Assembly (NCBI RefSeq): GCF_001019715.1
Contig: NZ_BBXJ01000001.1
Coordinates: forward strand, 1,116,001 to 1,180,000
DNA length: 64,000 nt
DNA from: Rodentibacter caecimuris
Lineage (GTDB): Bacteria; Pseudomonadota; Gammaproteobacteria; Enterobacterales; Pasteurellaceae
Direction of reading: 5' to 3'
Shown: piece by piece, positions 7,674 through 16,077 of the stretch
Numbering within the stretch: position 1 is the stretch's first letter
Layout: the number at the start of each line of letters is the position of its first letter
The notes under the pieces: generated by a model
What the model was told of the DNA's origin: nothing
Database searches by the model: none
Seen by the model: the letters and a program-made list of their open reading frames with translations, nothing else
Translations under genes and position numbers: made by a program

Positions 7674-8991
7674 GAGCAGTAAGCGGACAGAAATTTGGTA
7701 TCATCAACAGCTTAAGGTATTCGTCAAAAATATGACGAGCAACATTGAAAGGGCTTTGCAACGACCGCAAAGTCCTTTTTTTATGGATAGTGCTGATGGG
7801 TTCCAGGCGATCAGTAAACAGGCTTTATTGGATTACCTGAAAAAATACCAAGAAAAAGACCGCACTTCTGAGGCTGAATACATCGCTCAAGGGTTTGTAA
7901 GCCGTGGAAATATCCAAAACCAAAGGGAAGTATCAACAAATCTTAAAAATCAAACAGGCGTTGATTTAGCAGCGTATTTAAACAATAGCCCGAATATCAA
8001 AGAGAAGTTGGAGATGACGCAATTATGGAACGTTTCTCTTATTTCTAATTTGCAGGCAGATTCAGATTATTTAAACAAAATCAACAATGCGGTGACCCAG
8101 TCTGTTTTATCCGGTGGGGATATTAAGGATTTAGCCGCTCAAATTAAGGAAATCGCAAAAGTATCTGAAAAGCGTGCTGCATTAATTGCACGAGATCAGA
8201 CATCAAAATTTAATGCTGCATTGACACAGGCTCGCCACGAAGATTTGGGTGTTAAAAAGTATATGTGGAGCACTGCGGGTGATGAGCGTGTGCGAGATAA
8301 TCATGCTGAAAAAGATGGGCAGATTTTTGAATATGCTAATCCACCTGAAGATACCGGACATCCAGGGCATGATATAAACTGCCGATGTGTTCAGATTGCC
8401 GTGTTTGATGAGGTGCACGAAAAGCAAATCAATGAGCAGTTGGAGAAGCAAGATGCCGGTAAGGCGATTGCAATAGAGGCGTTTGATTTTCAGGCTAAGG
8501 AAATTGCTAAAGACGATGTTGCATTATCATTTGTAAAGAACCGTAACTTATCTAAACCTGAAGCGGTGATATTGCGAGAATATACAGGACATTCCGCACA
8601 ACAAATTAACGCTGACTTGCGCAGTAACAAACCTAGCTTAAAAACATTATCATTTGCCAGGATCTTAAACCGTGCATTAAATAAATTACCGTCTTATAAA
8701 GGTAAGGTATGGCGTGATGTTGATTTGCCAGAGAAAGTGTTGGCACTATACTCTGTTGGTGAAATTGTTACTGAAAAAGGATTTGTAAGCTCAAGTCGTG
8801 ATGAATTTGAGCGGTTTGATTCTGCACGTCCTCATAGACTTCTTATTCATAGTAAGAACGGTAAGATTATTGAGAAAATAAGTATTCTCCCGTTAGAGTA
8901 TGAGGTATTATTTAGATCAGGAACAAAATTTAAAGTGCTTAAACGAACCCAAAAAAAAGAGTATCTGCTCATTGAGTTACAGGAGCTTTAA
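7603..8991 (+). CDS. MuF-type head morphogenesis protein fused to a C-terminal ADP-ribosyltransferase domain
   Basis: The 462-residue product has two parts. Residues about 140-262 form the MuF/gp7 minor head domain (ARDQTSKFNAALTQARHED, TAGDERVRDNHAEKDG, HPGHDINCRC). Residues about 300-462 look like an ADP-ribosyltransferase: Arg371 in VWRDVDLP, the serine strand FVSSS (394-398), and the E-x-E pair EYE at 432-434 before VLFRSGTKFKV. MuF proteins carrying toxin domains are known as phage-head polymorphic toxins; the domain may be delivered with DNA and modify host targets. Activity is inferred from the R-S-E signature. Start 7603 or 7609; it overlaps the portal gene. Confidence 0.82.
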   Translation: MLMNLPEILKNQKRWKARKFKPVKSSKRTEIWYHQQLKVFVKNMTSNIERALQRPQSPFFMDSADGFQAISKQALLDYLKKYQEKDRTSEAEYIAQGFVSRGNIQNQREVSTNLKNQTGVDLAAYLNNSPNIKEKLEMTQLWNVSLISNLQADSDYLNKINNAVTQSVLSGGDIKDLAAQIKEIAKVSEKRAALIARDQTSKFNAALTQARHEDLGVKKYMWSTAGDERVRDNHAEKDGQIFEYANPPEDTGHPGHDINCRCVQIAVFDEVHEKQINEQLEKQDAGKAIAIEAFDFQAKEIAKDDVALSFVKNRNLSKPEAVILREYTGHSAQQINADLRSNKPSLKTLSFARILNRALNKLPSYKGKVWRDVDLPEKVLALYSVGEIVTEKGFVSSSRDEFERFDSARPHRLLIHSKNGKIIEKISILPLEYEVLFRSGTKFKVLKRTQKKEYLLIELQEL

Positions 8992-9249
8992 ATGCGCAAA
9001 GAATATACTGACCCTGATATTTATAAAAGAAACCTCGATCGCCACATGAATAGTGAAAATATTAAGCGATCTGAATACTTAATGATGTGGATGTATCAAT
9101 TGCTTACTGCAGAAACAAAATTTGGTACACGAGAGGCCGTGCTTTATCGGGTTCAAAAGCGTTTTACTGGCGATGTAAGCTTTGATGAAGCTGTGGAAAA
9201 AATGGATAAATTAATCTCAGAGGCAGAAACAGAAGAATTAATGCAGTAA
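8992..9249 (+). CDS. Small protein next to the MuF-ADP-ribosyltransferase, possible immunity protein
   Basis: An 85-residue, mainly helical, acidic soluble protein. Its ATG follows the MuF stop directly with no gap, so the two are co-translated. I recognise no domain. Position after a toxin-bearing MuF gene is where immunity proteins of such modules are found, so protection of the lysogen is a reasonable guess. A minor head protein is the alternative. Confidence 0.55.
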   Translation: MRKEYTDPDIYKRNLDRHMNSENIKRSEYLMMWMYQLLTAETKFGTREAVLYRVQKRFTGDVSFDEAVEKMDKLISEAETEELMQ

Positions 9250-9308
9250 ATTTATCCAATACGGTCGAATTGTCACAATACAGTTCGGTCTTTTTGTTGA
9301 ATTTTTAT

Positions 9309-9335
9309 AACCCGCTTGAATTGGCGGGTTTTTTA
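9309..9335 (+). terminator. Intrinsic terminator before the capsid-assembly genes
   Basis: AACCCGC (9309-9315) pairs with GCGGGTT (9324-9330) and runs into a T tract. It lies between the 85-residue gene and the DUF2213 gene; late transcription must read through it or restart. Confidence 0.7.
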
Positions 9336-9347
9336 TTGGAGAAAATA

Positions 9348-10445
9348 ATGAAATTCACAGATAAAACAGAACAAGCCAAAACACAGCGAACCATCACAAA
9401 AGATGGTTTTTTAGTCGTGCCGGCAATAATTTCCAAGGTGGGAGTATTTGATTATTTGGCAACGGAGCTTGGCTTGAAAGAAGATGGCATTAAGAAAGTC
9501 GCTCGAACAGAAAAATCCTTGTTTAGCGATGAAACAATCAAAAGTTTCGAGAATGCCACTTTGACCATTGGTCACCCGAAAGAAGATGTGAATGCGAAAA
9601 ACTGGAAACAGCTTTCTGTGGGCGTGGTTCGTAACGTAAAACGTGTTGGCGATGAGTTAACAGCGGAAGCATGGATTTATGATGAAAATGCCATTAAAAC
9701 CGTGCAGGAGCAGGGGGTTGAACAATTATCTTGCGGGTACGATTGCGACATTAAACCGTCAACTGTGCAAGATGCAGATTTTGAGATGTCGCCGATGATC
9801 GGCAACCATGTAGCGATTGTGGCAAAGGGTCGCTGCGGTGGAGAAGTCAAACTTGCCGATGAGGATAAAACATTTATGAGTAAAACAGAAAAATTCATTG
9901 ATGCATTTTTAGGTGCGTTCGGTATTAAGTTATCAGACGAACAGAAAAAGCAGATTGAAGAAGATGAAGAGCAAGGGAAAGAGGGTAAACCGGAAGAAGG
10001 TAAAAAGCCTGAAGATCCTAAAGCGAAACCGGAAGAAAAAAACGAAGAAGAGAAGGAGAAAAAAATGGCAGATGCCGACTTACAAAAACGCATTGATGAG
10101 CTGGAAGCGGAAAACAAGCAGCTAAAAGATGCCAAAGCAAACACGGAAAGCGAACAAAAACGTATTGAGCTTTTAACCGATGCGAAAGCAAGCTTTGCTG
10201 AAGTGAAATTTGCCGATTCCGCAACCGTGCGTGAAATTCAAGAAAGTGCTGTCATTTCTACAGGTATTTTTGCCAAAGATGAAGCAGCGAAATTATCCGA
10301 TGCTGAAATGGCTGGAGCTTATCAAGCCGCCAAAGCAACGGCAAAAAAATTAGCCGAACGATCATTAGGCAGCGTGCTATTAAAAGATGGCAATGCGGTG
10401 GCAAAATCGTTTGATTTCAACACTTACAATGAAGGAGCAAAATAA
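9348..10445 (+). CDS. DUF2213 phage protein, probable prohead protease/scaffold
   Basis: A 365-residue protein. The N-terminal 170 residues match DUF2213 (FLVVPAIISKVGVFDY, TLTIGHPKEDVNAKNW, GVEQLSCGYDCDI), a family in prohead-protease position. An acidic low-complexity stretch (about 215-255, Glu/Lys rich) leads to a coiled coil (DLQKRIDELEAENKQLKDA) typical of a scaffold. ATG 9348 with TTGGAG upstream is chosen, because 9270 would place the terminator inside the gene. The stop overlaps the next start. Confidence 0.75.
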   Translation: MKFTDKTEQAKTQRTITKDGFLVVPAIISKVGVFDYLATELGLKEDGIKKVARTEKSLFSDETIKSFENATLTIGHPKEDVNAKNWKQLSVGVVRNVKRVGDELTAEAWIYDENAIKTVQEQGVEQLSCGYDCDIKPSTVQDADFEMSPMIGNHVAIVAKGRCGGEVKLADEDKTFMSKTEKFIDAFLGAFGIKLSDEQKKQIEEDEEQGKEGKPEEGKKPEDPKAKPEEKNEEEKEKKMADADLQKRIDELEAENKQLKDAKANTESEQKRIELLTDAKASFAEVKFADSATVREIQESAVISTGIFAKDEAAKLSDAEMAGAYQAAKATAKKLAERSLGSVLLKDGNAVAKSFDFNTYNEGAK

Positions 10446-10894
10446 TGGCATTTGCACTTAATACGGCGGTTGCTACCGCAGGAAATATCGGAAAAGGCGG
10501 GTTAGCCAATTCTAAATCTATTGCTTATATGAATGACGGAGAAACACCGTTGCTTGCCGGGCGTTTTGTTGCGTTATCTGCAAATGGTGTCAAAGTATTA
10601 ACAGCCAAAACAGATACTCTTGCTGGCGTTGTTGTTCGCAATGTGATTAAAGATGAAACACCAAAAGGTGAGCTTTGTGATGTCATGCATATTGGCACGG
10701 CGGACAGCATTTGGGTTGAAATTGCCAAAGGCGCAACTGTTGAGCGAGGGAATAAAGTCGTTGTGGTTGCGACAAAAAACGGAGAAAAAGAACCCGGTAC
10801 GATTCAGGCGGAAGCCGATGAAGCAAACGGCATTACAACCGATTATACCGTGATTACGGTTGCCGACGGCATTGCTGAGATCACTCGTCTATAA
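10445..10894 (+). CDS. Capsid cement (decoration) protein, Gp24-like
   Basis: A 149-residue protein rich in small residues and beta strands (LLAGRFVALSANGVKVLTA, DSIWVEIAKGATVERG) like DUF2190/Gp24 structural cement proteins that stabilise the capsid surface. It lies between scaffold and major capsid genes and overlaps the former (TAATG). Confidence 0.72.
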   Translation: MAFALNTAVATAGNIGKGGLANSKSIAYMNDGETPLLAGRFVALSANGVKVLTAKTDTLAGVVVRNVIKDETPKGELCDVMHIGTADSIWVEIAKGATVERGNKVVVVATKNGEKEPGTIQAEADEANGITTDYTVITVADGIAEITRL

Positions 10895-10920
10895 CATTAT
10901 TAACAAGAGGTAAAAAATTT

Positions 10921-11826
10921 ATGCCACATATTAACGTGCTACGCTCGGCATTAACCGAAGTGCAAAGCGGAATTAACCGTACTAAATATCCTGATATTGT
11001 GTTTCCAAAATTTGTTTTTATTAACTCAAGTGGTAGTGAACTTGCCGATGAAATTTTGAGTTTTAGCTCAGATGTTACTGGTGATTTAGATAGCGGCTTG
11101 ATTTCTCTGAATACCAGCGTATTCGATCAAGTTGGCGTTACCTTCAATCATACCAAAGTGCCGTTGGTCACTTGGATGAAATTGGTTGAATGGCACCAAT
11201 TTGAGTTGAAAAAAGCGGCAGCATTAGGGGTTTCCGTGAATACAGAAAAACTCTATGCCCTTAACCAAAACGCACATCAAACCTTGCAAAAAGTGGCGTT
11301 TTTAGGCCACGCAAGAGATACCCGATTACAAGGCTTACTAAATTCAGACAAGATTGAAGTTTACAAGCCGACAACCAAGGGCAAAGTAGGTGATTTAGAT
11401 TATAAAAAAGCAGTCGATTTCTTTGAAGAAATTTTCTTGCGCTCGGTAGAGAAGACTTATCGTATTGCTGTGCCGGATACCTTTGCTATTGACAGCGCGG
11501 ATAAAGCTCACCTTGCTTTATTAGAACGTCCAAATTCGGATAAATCGGCCCTTGAATGGTTGGAAGAAAAGTTACAAGGTGCGGCAGGTAAGCCAATCAA
11601 AATTGAAGCTTTACCGTCTAACTTTGGCAAAATTGCAAGTGAAGGCAAAACGCGTGCGATTGTTTATACCAATGATAAAAACTATGTCGAAATGAACGTA
11701 CCGAAATCCCCGACAGTAATCGGTGCAGAAAAAAAAGATTTAGTGACTTATCAATCCGGTCTAACAATGGTATTTGGTGGAGTTAACTTTAAAGAACCTG
11801 ATGCTGCTCTTTATATTGATTATTAG
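10921..11826 (+). CDS. Major capsid protein, DUF2184 family
   Basis: A 301-residue protein matching the DUF2184 capsid family: VFPKFVFINSSG near the start, TSVFDQVGVTFNHTKVPLVTW, an ELKKAAALGVSVNTEKLYAL helix, and a C-terminal TYQSGLTMVFGGVNF strand. It should form the HK97-fold shell. An AAGAGG ribosome site is upstream. Length and position agree with this phage type. Confidence 0.83.
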   Translation: MPHINVLRSALTEVQSGINRTKYPDIVFPKFVFINSSGSELADEILSFSSDVTGDLDSGLISLNTSVFDQVGVTFNHTKVPLVTWMKLVEWHQFELKKAAALGVSVNTEKLYALNQNAHQTLQKVAFLGHARDTRLQGLLNSDKIEVYKPTTKGKVGDLDYKKAVDFFEEIFLRSVEKTYRIAVPDTFAIDSADKAHLALLERPNSDKSALEWLEEKLQGAAGKPIKIEALPSNFGKIASEGKTRAIVYTNDKNYVEMNVPKSPTVIGAEKKDLVTYQSGLTMVFGGVNFKEPDAALYIDY

Positions 11827-11835
11827 GAGTAAACA

Positions 11836-12198
11836 ATGCCAACAGTAGAAGCTTATAATTTAACCCTGCGCTATCCCGAATTTGAAGAGATCGATCATAA
11901 CCGAATCGATCTTTTTTTATTAGATGCAAAAATGGAAGTAAGTCAAGTGCGATGGGGGAAGCTCTATCAACGTGGCGTGTTGGCATTGGCAGCCCACTTA
12001 TTACGTCTTTCTCTCTGGACTACAGAAATGGACGGCGGTGCGAACCGTAATATCGCAAGTGAAAACGCAGGTGAATTATCGGTGAGTTATGTCGCACCGG
12101 CACTAACAGGTACAGATGCGGATTATCAGCTCACGGCGTACGGGCAAGAATACTTGCGATTGCGCCGTTTGGTTGGTATTGGTGTGATGGTGGCTTAA
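11836..12198 (+). CDS. Head-tail adaptor, DUF4054 type
   Basis: A 120-residue protein with the DUF4054 pattern: an N-terminal LRYPEFEEIDHNRIDLFLLDA helix, a central ALAAHLLRLSL helix, and a C-terminal YGQEYLRLRR. These small helical proteins bind beneath the portal. The gene ends next to the following start. Confidence 0.75.
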   Translation: MPTVEAYNLTLRYPEFEEIDHNRIDLFLLDAKMEVSQVRWGKLYQRGVLALAAHLLRLSLWTTEMDGGANRNIASENAGELSVSYVAPALTGTDADYQLTAYGQEYLRLRRLVGIGVMVA

Positions 12199-12711
12199 AT
12201 GGCAGTACAGATTATTGGTGGATTAAATCAAGCATTGCAGTTGATTGATCAACTAAAATCAGTGAAAGATAAAGCGATATATGTGGGAGTACCCGCGGAG
12301 AAAAATAGTCAAGTGGAAGGCGGTATTAACCTAGCTACATTGGCGATGATTTTACAACGTGGTGGCACTATTGTTCCAAAGCAAGCAAAAGCATTAGCTT
12401 TTGGAAAAGGTAAGAAAAGATTTTTTGCAAAATCGGTTTTTATTCCTGCGCGTCCCTTTATTGAGCAAACCATTAATGAAAACCGAGAAAAATACGTGGC
12501 GAAATTAGCGAAGTTCATTCAGCAGGGAAAAACACCGTTGCAAGCGATGAATTTGGTGGCATTAATGGCGGAAGGCGATATTAAAGAAGCAATGCGAGAT
12601 AAAAAACTTTGGGCTCCAAATAGTGCTCTAACTGTAGCGATAAAAGGCTCAAGTACGCCGCTAATTGATAGTGGGAATTTACGTAAATCTATTACAGGAC
12701 TTGTCAAATGA
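12199..12711 (+). CDS. Tail completion / minor structural protein (gp10-like)
   Basis: A 170-residue protein with the layout of HK97 gp10-type neck proteins: basic central region, ARPFIEQTINENREKYV, and a C-terminal TPLIDSGNLRKSITG motif shared by virion-morphogenesis proteins. Position among head-tail connector genes supports this. Exact family not certain. Confidence 0.62.
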   Translation: MAVQIIGGLNQALQLIDQLKSVKDKAIYVGVPAEKNSQVEGGINLATLAMILQRGGTIVPKQAKALAFGKGKKRFFAKSVFIPARPFIEQTINENREKYVAKLAKFIQQGKTPLQAMNLVALMAEGDIKEAMRDKKLWAPNSALTVAIKGSSTPLIDSGNLRKSITGLVK

Positions 12712-13079
12712 GCTTAATTAATCAATCAACACGATTTCAAAACAGCAAATTTCGTCAATCTGTTATTGTTAAACGCTTGCAAGGCGAACATTCGGCGGAT
12801 GGATTTGGTGCGGAATATCACAATGAGAAAATGACAGCAATTGTCGTTCCTGCATCGCCCAATGATGTGTTGCTTTTGCAGGAAGGTGAGCGGTATATCC
12901 CATCAATCAAAATCTACACGATGAGCCAGCTACATATTGGCGATTTGGTGGAGTATCGCGGCGAGACTTACAAAATCAAAACCGCAGCTAACTGGGGAGA
13001 TTATGGATACTACAACAATATCGGCGTTCGACACAGCGAAACTGCGAAAGTGGATTCAACAGGCTTTGAAGTTACCTAA
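12708..13079 (+). CDS. Head-tail joining protein
   Basis: A 123-residue beta-rich protein overlapping the previous gene by four bases (ATGA). It sits where head-closure/stopper proteins are found, and segments such as IGDLVEYRGETYKIKTAANWGDYG resemble SH3-like stopper folds. Identification is mainly by position. Confidence 0.6.
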   Translation: MSLINQSTRFQNSKFRQSVIVKRLQGEHSADGFGAEYHNEKMTAIVVPASPNDVLLLQEGERYIPSIKIYTMSQLHIGDLVEYRGETYKIKTAANWGDYGYYNNIGVRHSETAKVDSTGFEVT

Positions 13080-13506
13080 TGGCGCAGTCATTGGTGGGTG
13101 GCTGCCTGAAAATCATCTGCCAGCTTTCATTACGGTGGATTTATTGACGGTAAATGAAATAGGGCAGGCAACAAGAGATTTTGACGGAAAACGCGAACGT
13201 ATTACACAATCAATGCAAAGTACGGTGAACATTTCTTGTTTTGGTAAAAATTCTGTTGCGCAATGTCACAAGGTCAAAGCCATCTTTCAGAGTTCTGCGT
13301 TTCTCTCGTTTCTTAAATCGCAACACTGGGGCGTGATTCGCTTTTCTGATGTGCGAAATCTTACCTCTACAGTGGGGGCGGATTATGAAGAGCGAGGGCA
13401 ATTTGATGTCATTTTCAGCCATCATCACATTGTTGATACACCGCTCGATCCTATTCTACGCGTGGAACAACGCACAAACAACTTAACCCAACAAATAGGA
13501 GAATAA
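13003..13506 (+). CDS. Neck/tail terminator-like protein
   Basis: From ATG 13003 (GGGGAGATT upstream) the product is 167 residues. It overlaps the previous gene in another frame and ends five bases before the sheath gene. Position and size fit a tail terminator of contractile phages (LIC_12616-like). The earlier in-frame start at 12937 lacks a ribosome site and deepens the overlap, so it was not used. Confidence 0.58.
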   Translation: MDTTTISAFDTAKLRKWIQQALKLPNGAVIGGWLPENHLPAFITVDLLTVNEIGQATRDFDGKRERITQSMQSTVNISCFGKNSVAQCHKVKAIFQSSAFLSFLKSQHWGVIRFSDVRNLTSTVGADYEERGQFDVIFSHHHIVDTPLDPILRVEQRTNNLTQQIGE

Positions 13507-13511
13507 GCCTT

Positions 13512-15020
13512 ATGGCATTATCAATTTCTCAAATTGTGAACGTGCAGCTTAATACTGTGCCGAAATCGGCTGCGCGTAAATCATTTGGCATTGTGGCGCT
13601 GTTTACACCAGAAAGTGGTCAGGTGTTTACAGATGCTACTACTCGATATGTCTATGTAAATAATCAAAAAGATGTAGAGCAATTATTCGGTACAAACTCA
13701 GAAACGGCAAAAGCTGCTCAGCCGTTTTTTGCTCAAAGCCCACGTGCGAAACAATTAATCATTGCGCGTTGGCAGAAAAATTCTGTGACTATTCCATCAA
13801 CCTCTAATGCATTACGCGGCGCAACGCTCTCCGATGATTTGGAAACGTTCAGAGCTGTTGTAAATGGTCGTTTTTCGGTAACGGTTGGCTCTGAAATTAA
13901 AAAAGTGGGAGGCTTAAATTTCTCTCGTTTAGCTGATTTCAATGCGATCGCTGAGCAAATTCAGCAAAAATTGACTGAGCTTTCTGTTAATGTGAGCGTA
14001 ACTTATGATTCAGTCGGGAATCGCTTTATCATTGAATCTACTGCTGATGGTGAAAGCAAAGACACGGAAATTTTTTACGCAATCAATGAGCCGGGCGAGG
14101 GTGAATATATTGGTGGATTATTGAAGTTGGAAGACGGTCAAGCTGAGTGTGTAATTGGTAAAAACCAAGTTTCGATCATAGCTGAAAAACTCGAAGAAGC
14201 CTTGTTTAATGTGGCTGAAGTTGAGAATGGCTGGTATGGCTTTACTTTTGCGGCGCAGTTAACCGATGCACAGGTGGAAGCAGCAGCCAAATATGCTCAA
14301 ACGAACACTAAAATGTTTGGCGCGAATGTCATTCGCGAAAGCCAGTTAGAGTGGTCATCGGATAACGTTTACAAGAAATTGTATGATGCAGGTTTAGATC
14401 ATACGTTGGCAATGTTTGATAAAAACGACTTTTACCCGGCATCCTCCGCGTTGGCTCGATTGTTATCAACCAACTTCGCAGCAAATAATTCAACGATAAC
14501 GCTTAAATTTAAGCAACAACCGACTATTACAGCAGATGAAATCACTGCAACCGAATTTGCGAAAGCAAAACGCCTTGGCATAAACGTTTACACTTATTTT
14601 GATGACGTGGCGATGATTGCTGAAGGTTCTGTGATTGGTGGTAAATTTGCTGATGAGATTGTGATTCTAGATTGGTTCACTGATGCTGTTCAAAAAGAAG
14701 TGTTCGCACGTTTATATAAGTCGCCAACTAAAATCCCACTCACTGATAAAGGGCAGGCAATTTTAATTTCAGCGGTGGAAAAAGTCTGTCTGGAAGGTAT
14801 CAACAATGGCGCATTTGCTCCAGGTGTGTGGAATGGTGACGGTTTTGGCAATTTAAGCACAGGCGACTATCTTGAAAAAGGCTATTATGTTTGGGCTGCA
14901 CCGATGGATACGCTATCCGATAGTGACCGTGAACAGCGTCGAGCAACACCAATTCAAACTGCGGTGAAATTAGCCGGAGCAATCCATTCAAGTGATGTAA
15001 TCGTGAATTACAATCGATAA
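13512..15020 (+). CDS. Tail sheath protein, DUF3383 family
   Basis: A 502-residue protein matching DUF3383 sheath proteins: SISQIVNVQLNTVPKSAAR at the start, FGIVALFTPESG, RAKQLIIARW, and a C-terminal PIQTAVKLAGAIHSSDVIVN. Subunits polymerise around the tail tube and contract at infection, so this prophage has a contractile tail. A terminator hairpin follows the gene. Confidence 0.87.
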   Translation: MALSISQIVNVQLNTVPKSAARKSFGIVALFTPESGQVFTDATTRYVYVNNQKDVEQLFGTNSETAKAAQPFFAQSPRAKQLIIARWQKNSVTIPSTSNALRGATLSDDLETFRAVVNGRFSVTVGSEIKKVGGLNFSRLADFNAIAEQIQQKLTELSVNVSVTYDSVGNRFIIESTADGESKDTEIFYAINEPGEGEYIGGLLKLEDGQAECVIGKNQVSIIAEKLEEALFNVAEVENGWYGFTFAAQLTDAQVEAAAKYAQTNTKMFGANVIRESQLEWSSDNVYKKLYDAGLDHTLAMFDKNDFYPASSALARLLSTNFAANNSTITLKFKQQPTITADEITATEFAKAKRLGINVYTYFDDVAMIAEGSVIGGKFADEIVILDWFTDAVQKEVFARLYKSPTKIPLTDKGQAILISAVEKVCLEGINNGAFAPGVWNGDGFGNLSTGDYLEKGYYVWAAPMDTLSDSDREQRRATPIQTAVKLAGAIHSSDVIVNYNR

Positions 15021-15028
15021 CTAACCAA

Positions 15029-15057
15029 AAGCCAAGTATAACCTTGGCTTATTTTTT
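15029..15057 (+). terminator. Intrinsic terminator between sheath and tube genes
   Basis: AAGCCAAG (15029-15036) pairs with CTTGGCTT (15043-15050), followed by a T tract. In this place it may set the sheath-to-tube ratio. Confidence 0.7.
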
Positions 15058-15068
15058 AAGGGAAAACT

Positions 15069-15500
15069 ATGGCAATTTTCGATCCAAAACAAGTGGTCGT
15101 TTTATTGGACGGCAAAGAGATTGATGACTGGGCGGATGGTTCAGATGTAATCAGTGCATTGAATCAAGTTGATGCGGGCCAGTTGATTATTGGTGCTGAT
15201 GGTTCAGGCGTTTTTATCGCAAACCCTGATAAATCCGGCAAGTTGACATTAAAAATCAAGCAGCACTCACCGGATAACGCCTATCTGAATAAGCTGTTTA
15301 ATCAACAAAAGAACAGTATTAAAACCTTTATGCCGTTTACTTTAGCGATTCGCGATCTTATCAATGATGATGTAGTGACTGCAACAAAAGGTTACTTCAC
15401 TACGCCAACGCCATACACGCGTGGTAATGGTTACAATGCACAAACATGGACGATTGTGTTTGAGCAAATGACAATTAACCTTGAACAAGGGGTGCAATAA
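15069..15500 (+). CDS. Tail tube protein, DUF3277 family
   Basis: A 143-residue protein typical of DUF3277 tube proteins: FDPKQVVVLLDGKEIDDWADG, SDVISALNQVDAGQLIIGADG, and TRGNGYNAQTWTIVFEQM near the end. It forms the inner tube inside the sheath. The stop overlaps the next start (TAATGG). Confidence 0.82.
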   Translation: MAIFDPKQVVVLLDGKEIDDWADGSDVISALNQVDAGQLIIGADGSGVFIANPDKSGKLTLKIKQHSPDNAYLNKLFNQQKNSIKTFMPFTLAIRDLINDDVVTATKGYFTTPTPYTRGNGYNAQTWTIVFEQMTINLEQGVQ

Positions 15501-15907
15501 TGGATCAATCAAAACAAATCACTATTGAGAACGTTACCTACACAATGACACCGGCTAATGCGATGGCTGCGTGGACTGCCTTGAAAAATGCGATGAAGCT
15601 GTTGCAGTCGGTTGATTTATCTTCTTTAGGGGATGGTAAAAAACTCGGTGCAAATGTGCTAACTACCGTACTGGCTAATCTTGGTGATCCAAGTGTGAAA
15701 GCGTTAGAAGATATTGTGTTAAAACACACATCTTGTGAACAAGACGGCAAACAATATCGCCTATCCGAACGATTTGATAGTCACTTTAATCAATATCGTG
15801 GCCATTTAATTCCGGTATTGAAAGAGGGGTTAATGTATCAATTCGCTGATTTTTTTATCGGTGGGGGGGGATTGCTGAACGGTATGGCGAACAATCTCAA
15901 GATGTAG
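15500..15907 (+). CDS. Tail assembly chaperone, short (zero-frame) form
   Basis: A 135-residue protein between tube and tape measure, where tail chaperones sit. The C-terminal part crosses a run of eight G (15863-15870) and then ends in a short glycine/asparagine tail. A second frame continues past the stop (see next entry), the arrangement of lambda gpG and gpGT. Chaperones of this type coat the tape measure during tube assembly. Confidence 0.78.
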   Translation: MDQSKQITIENVTYTMTPANAMAAWTALKNAMKLLQSVDLSSLGDGKKLGANVLTTVLANLGDPSVKALEDIVLKHTSCEQDGKQYRLSERFDSHFNQYRGHLIPVLKEGLMYQFADFFIGGGGLLNGMANNLKM

Positions 15908-16077
15908 AAGTAAATCAATCTGAAAGTAAGGTTGACTGGTTCGTATTTACGCCAATTGTTAAAAATTTCTGTTCACTTAATGAGTTAAGGTCGGTTTATT
16001 CAATAGCCGACCTTTTATCTTTCCATGAAGTAATCGTTGAAATGAATCAAATGGAGCAACGCAATGCTACTCGATGA
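15500..16077 (+). CDS. Tail assembly chaperone, long form by -1 ribosomal frameshift
   Basis: Reading 123 codons in frame 0 to base 15868, slipping back one base on the eight-G run and continuing gives a 69-codon extension that stays open to TGA 16075-16077, just past the tape-measure ATG (16064). The extension looks like real protein (VNQSESKVDWFVFTP, then FCSLNELRSVYSIADLLSF) and closes what would otherwise be a 156-base gap. Total about 192 residues. Frameshifted chaperones are well known in tailed phages. The slip site GGGGGGG is inferred. Confidence 0.72.
15987..16014 (+). other. Hairpin inside the frameshift extension
   Basis: AAGGTCGG (15987-15994) pairs with CCGACCTT (16007-16014), followed by only a short T tract. 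It is terminator-like, but lies in the -1 frame coding part just before the tape-measure gene. It could tune tape-measure expression. Confidence 0.5.

Noticed and set aside
9677..10144. Long minus-strand open frame opposite the DUF2213 gene
   Set aside because: Serine/phenylalanine-rich low complexity, the mirror of the acidic Glu/Lys region on the plus strand; no ribosome site.
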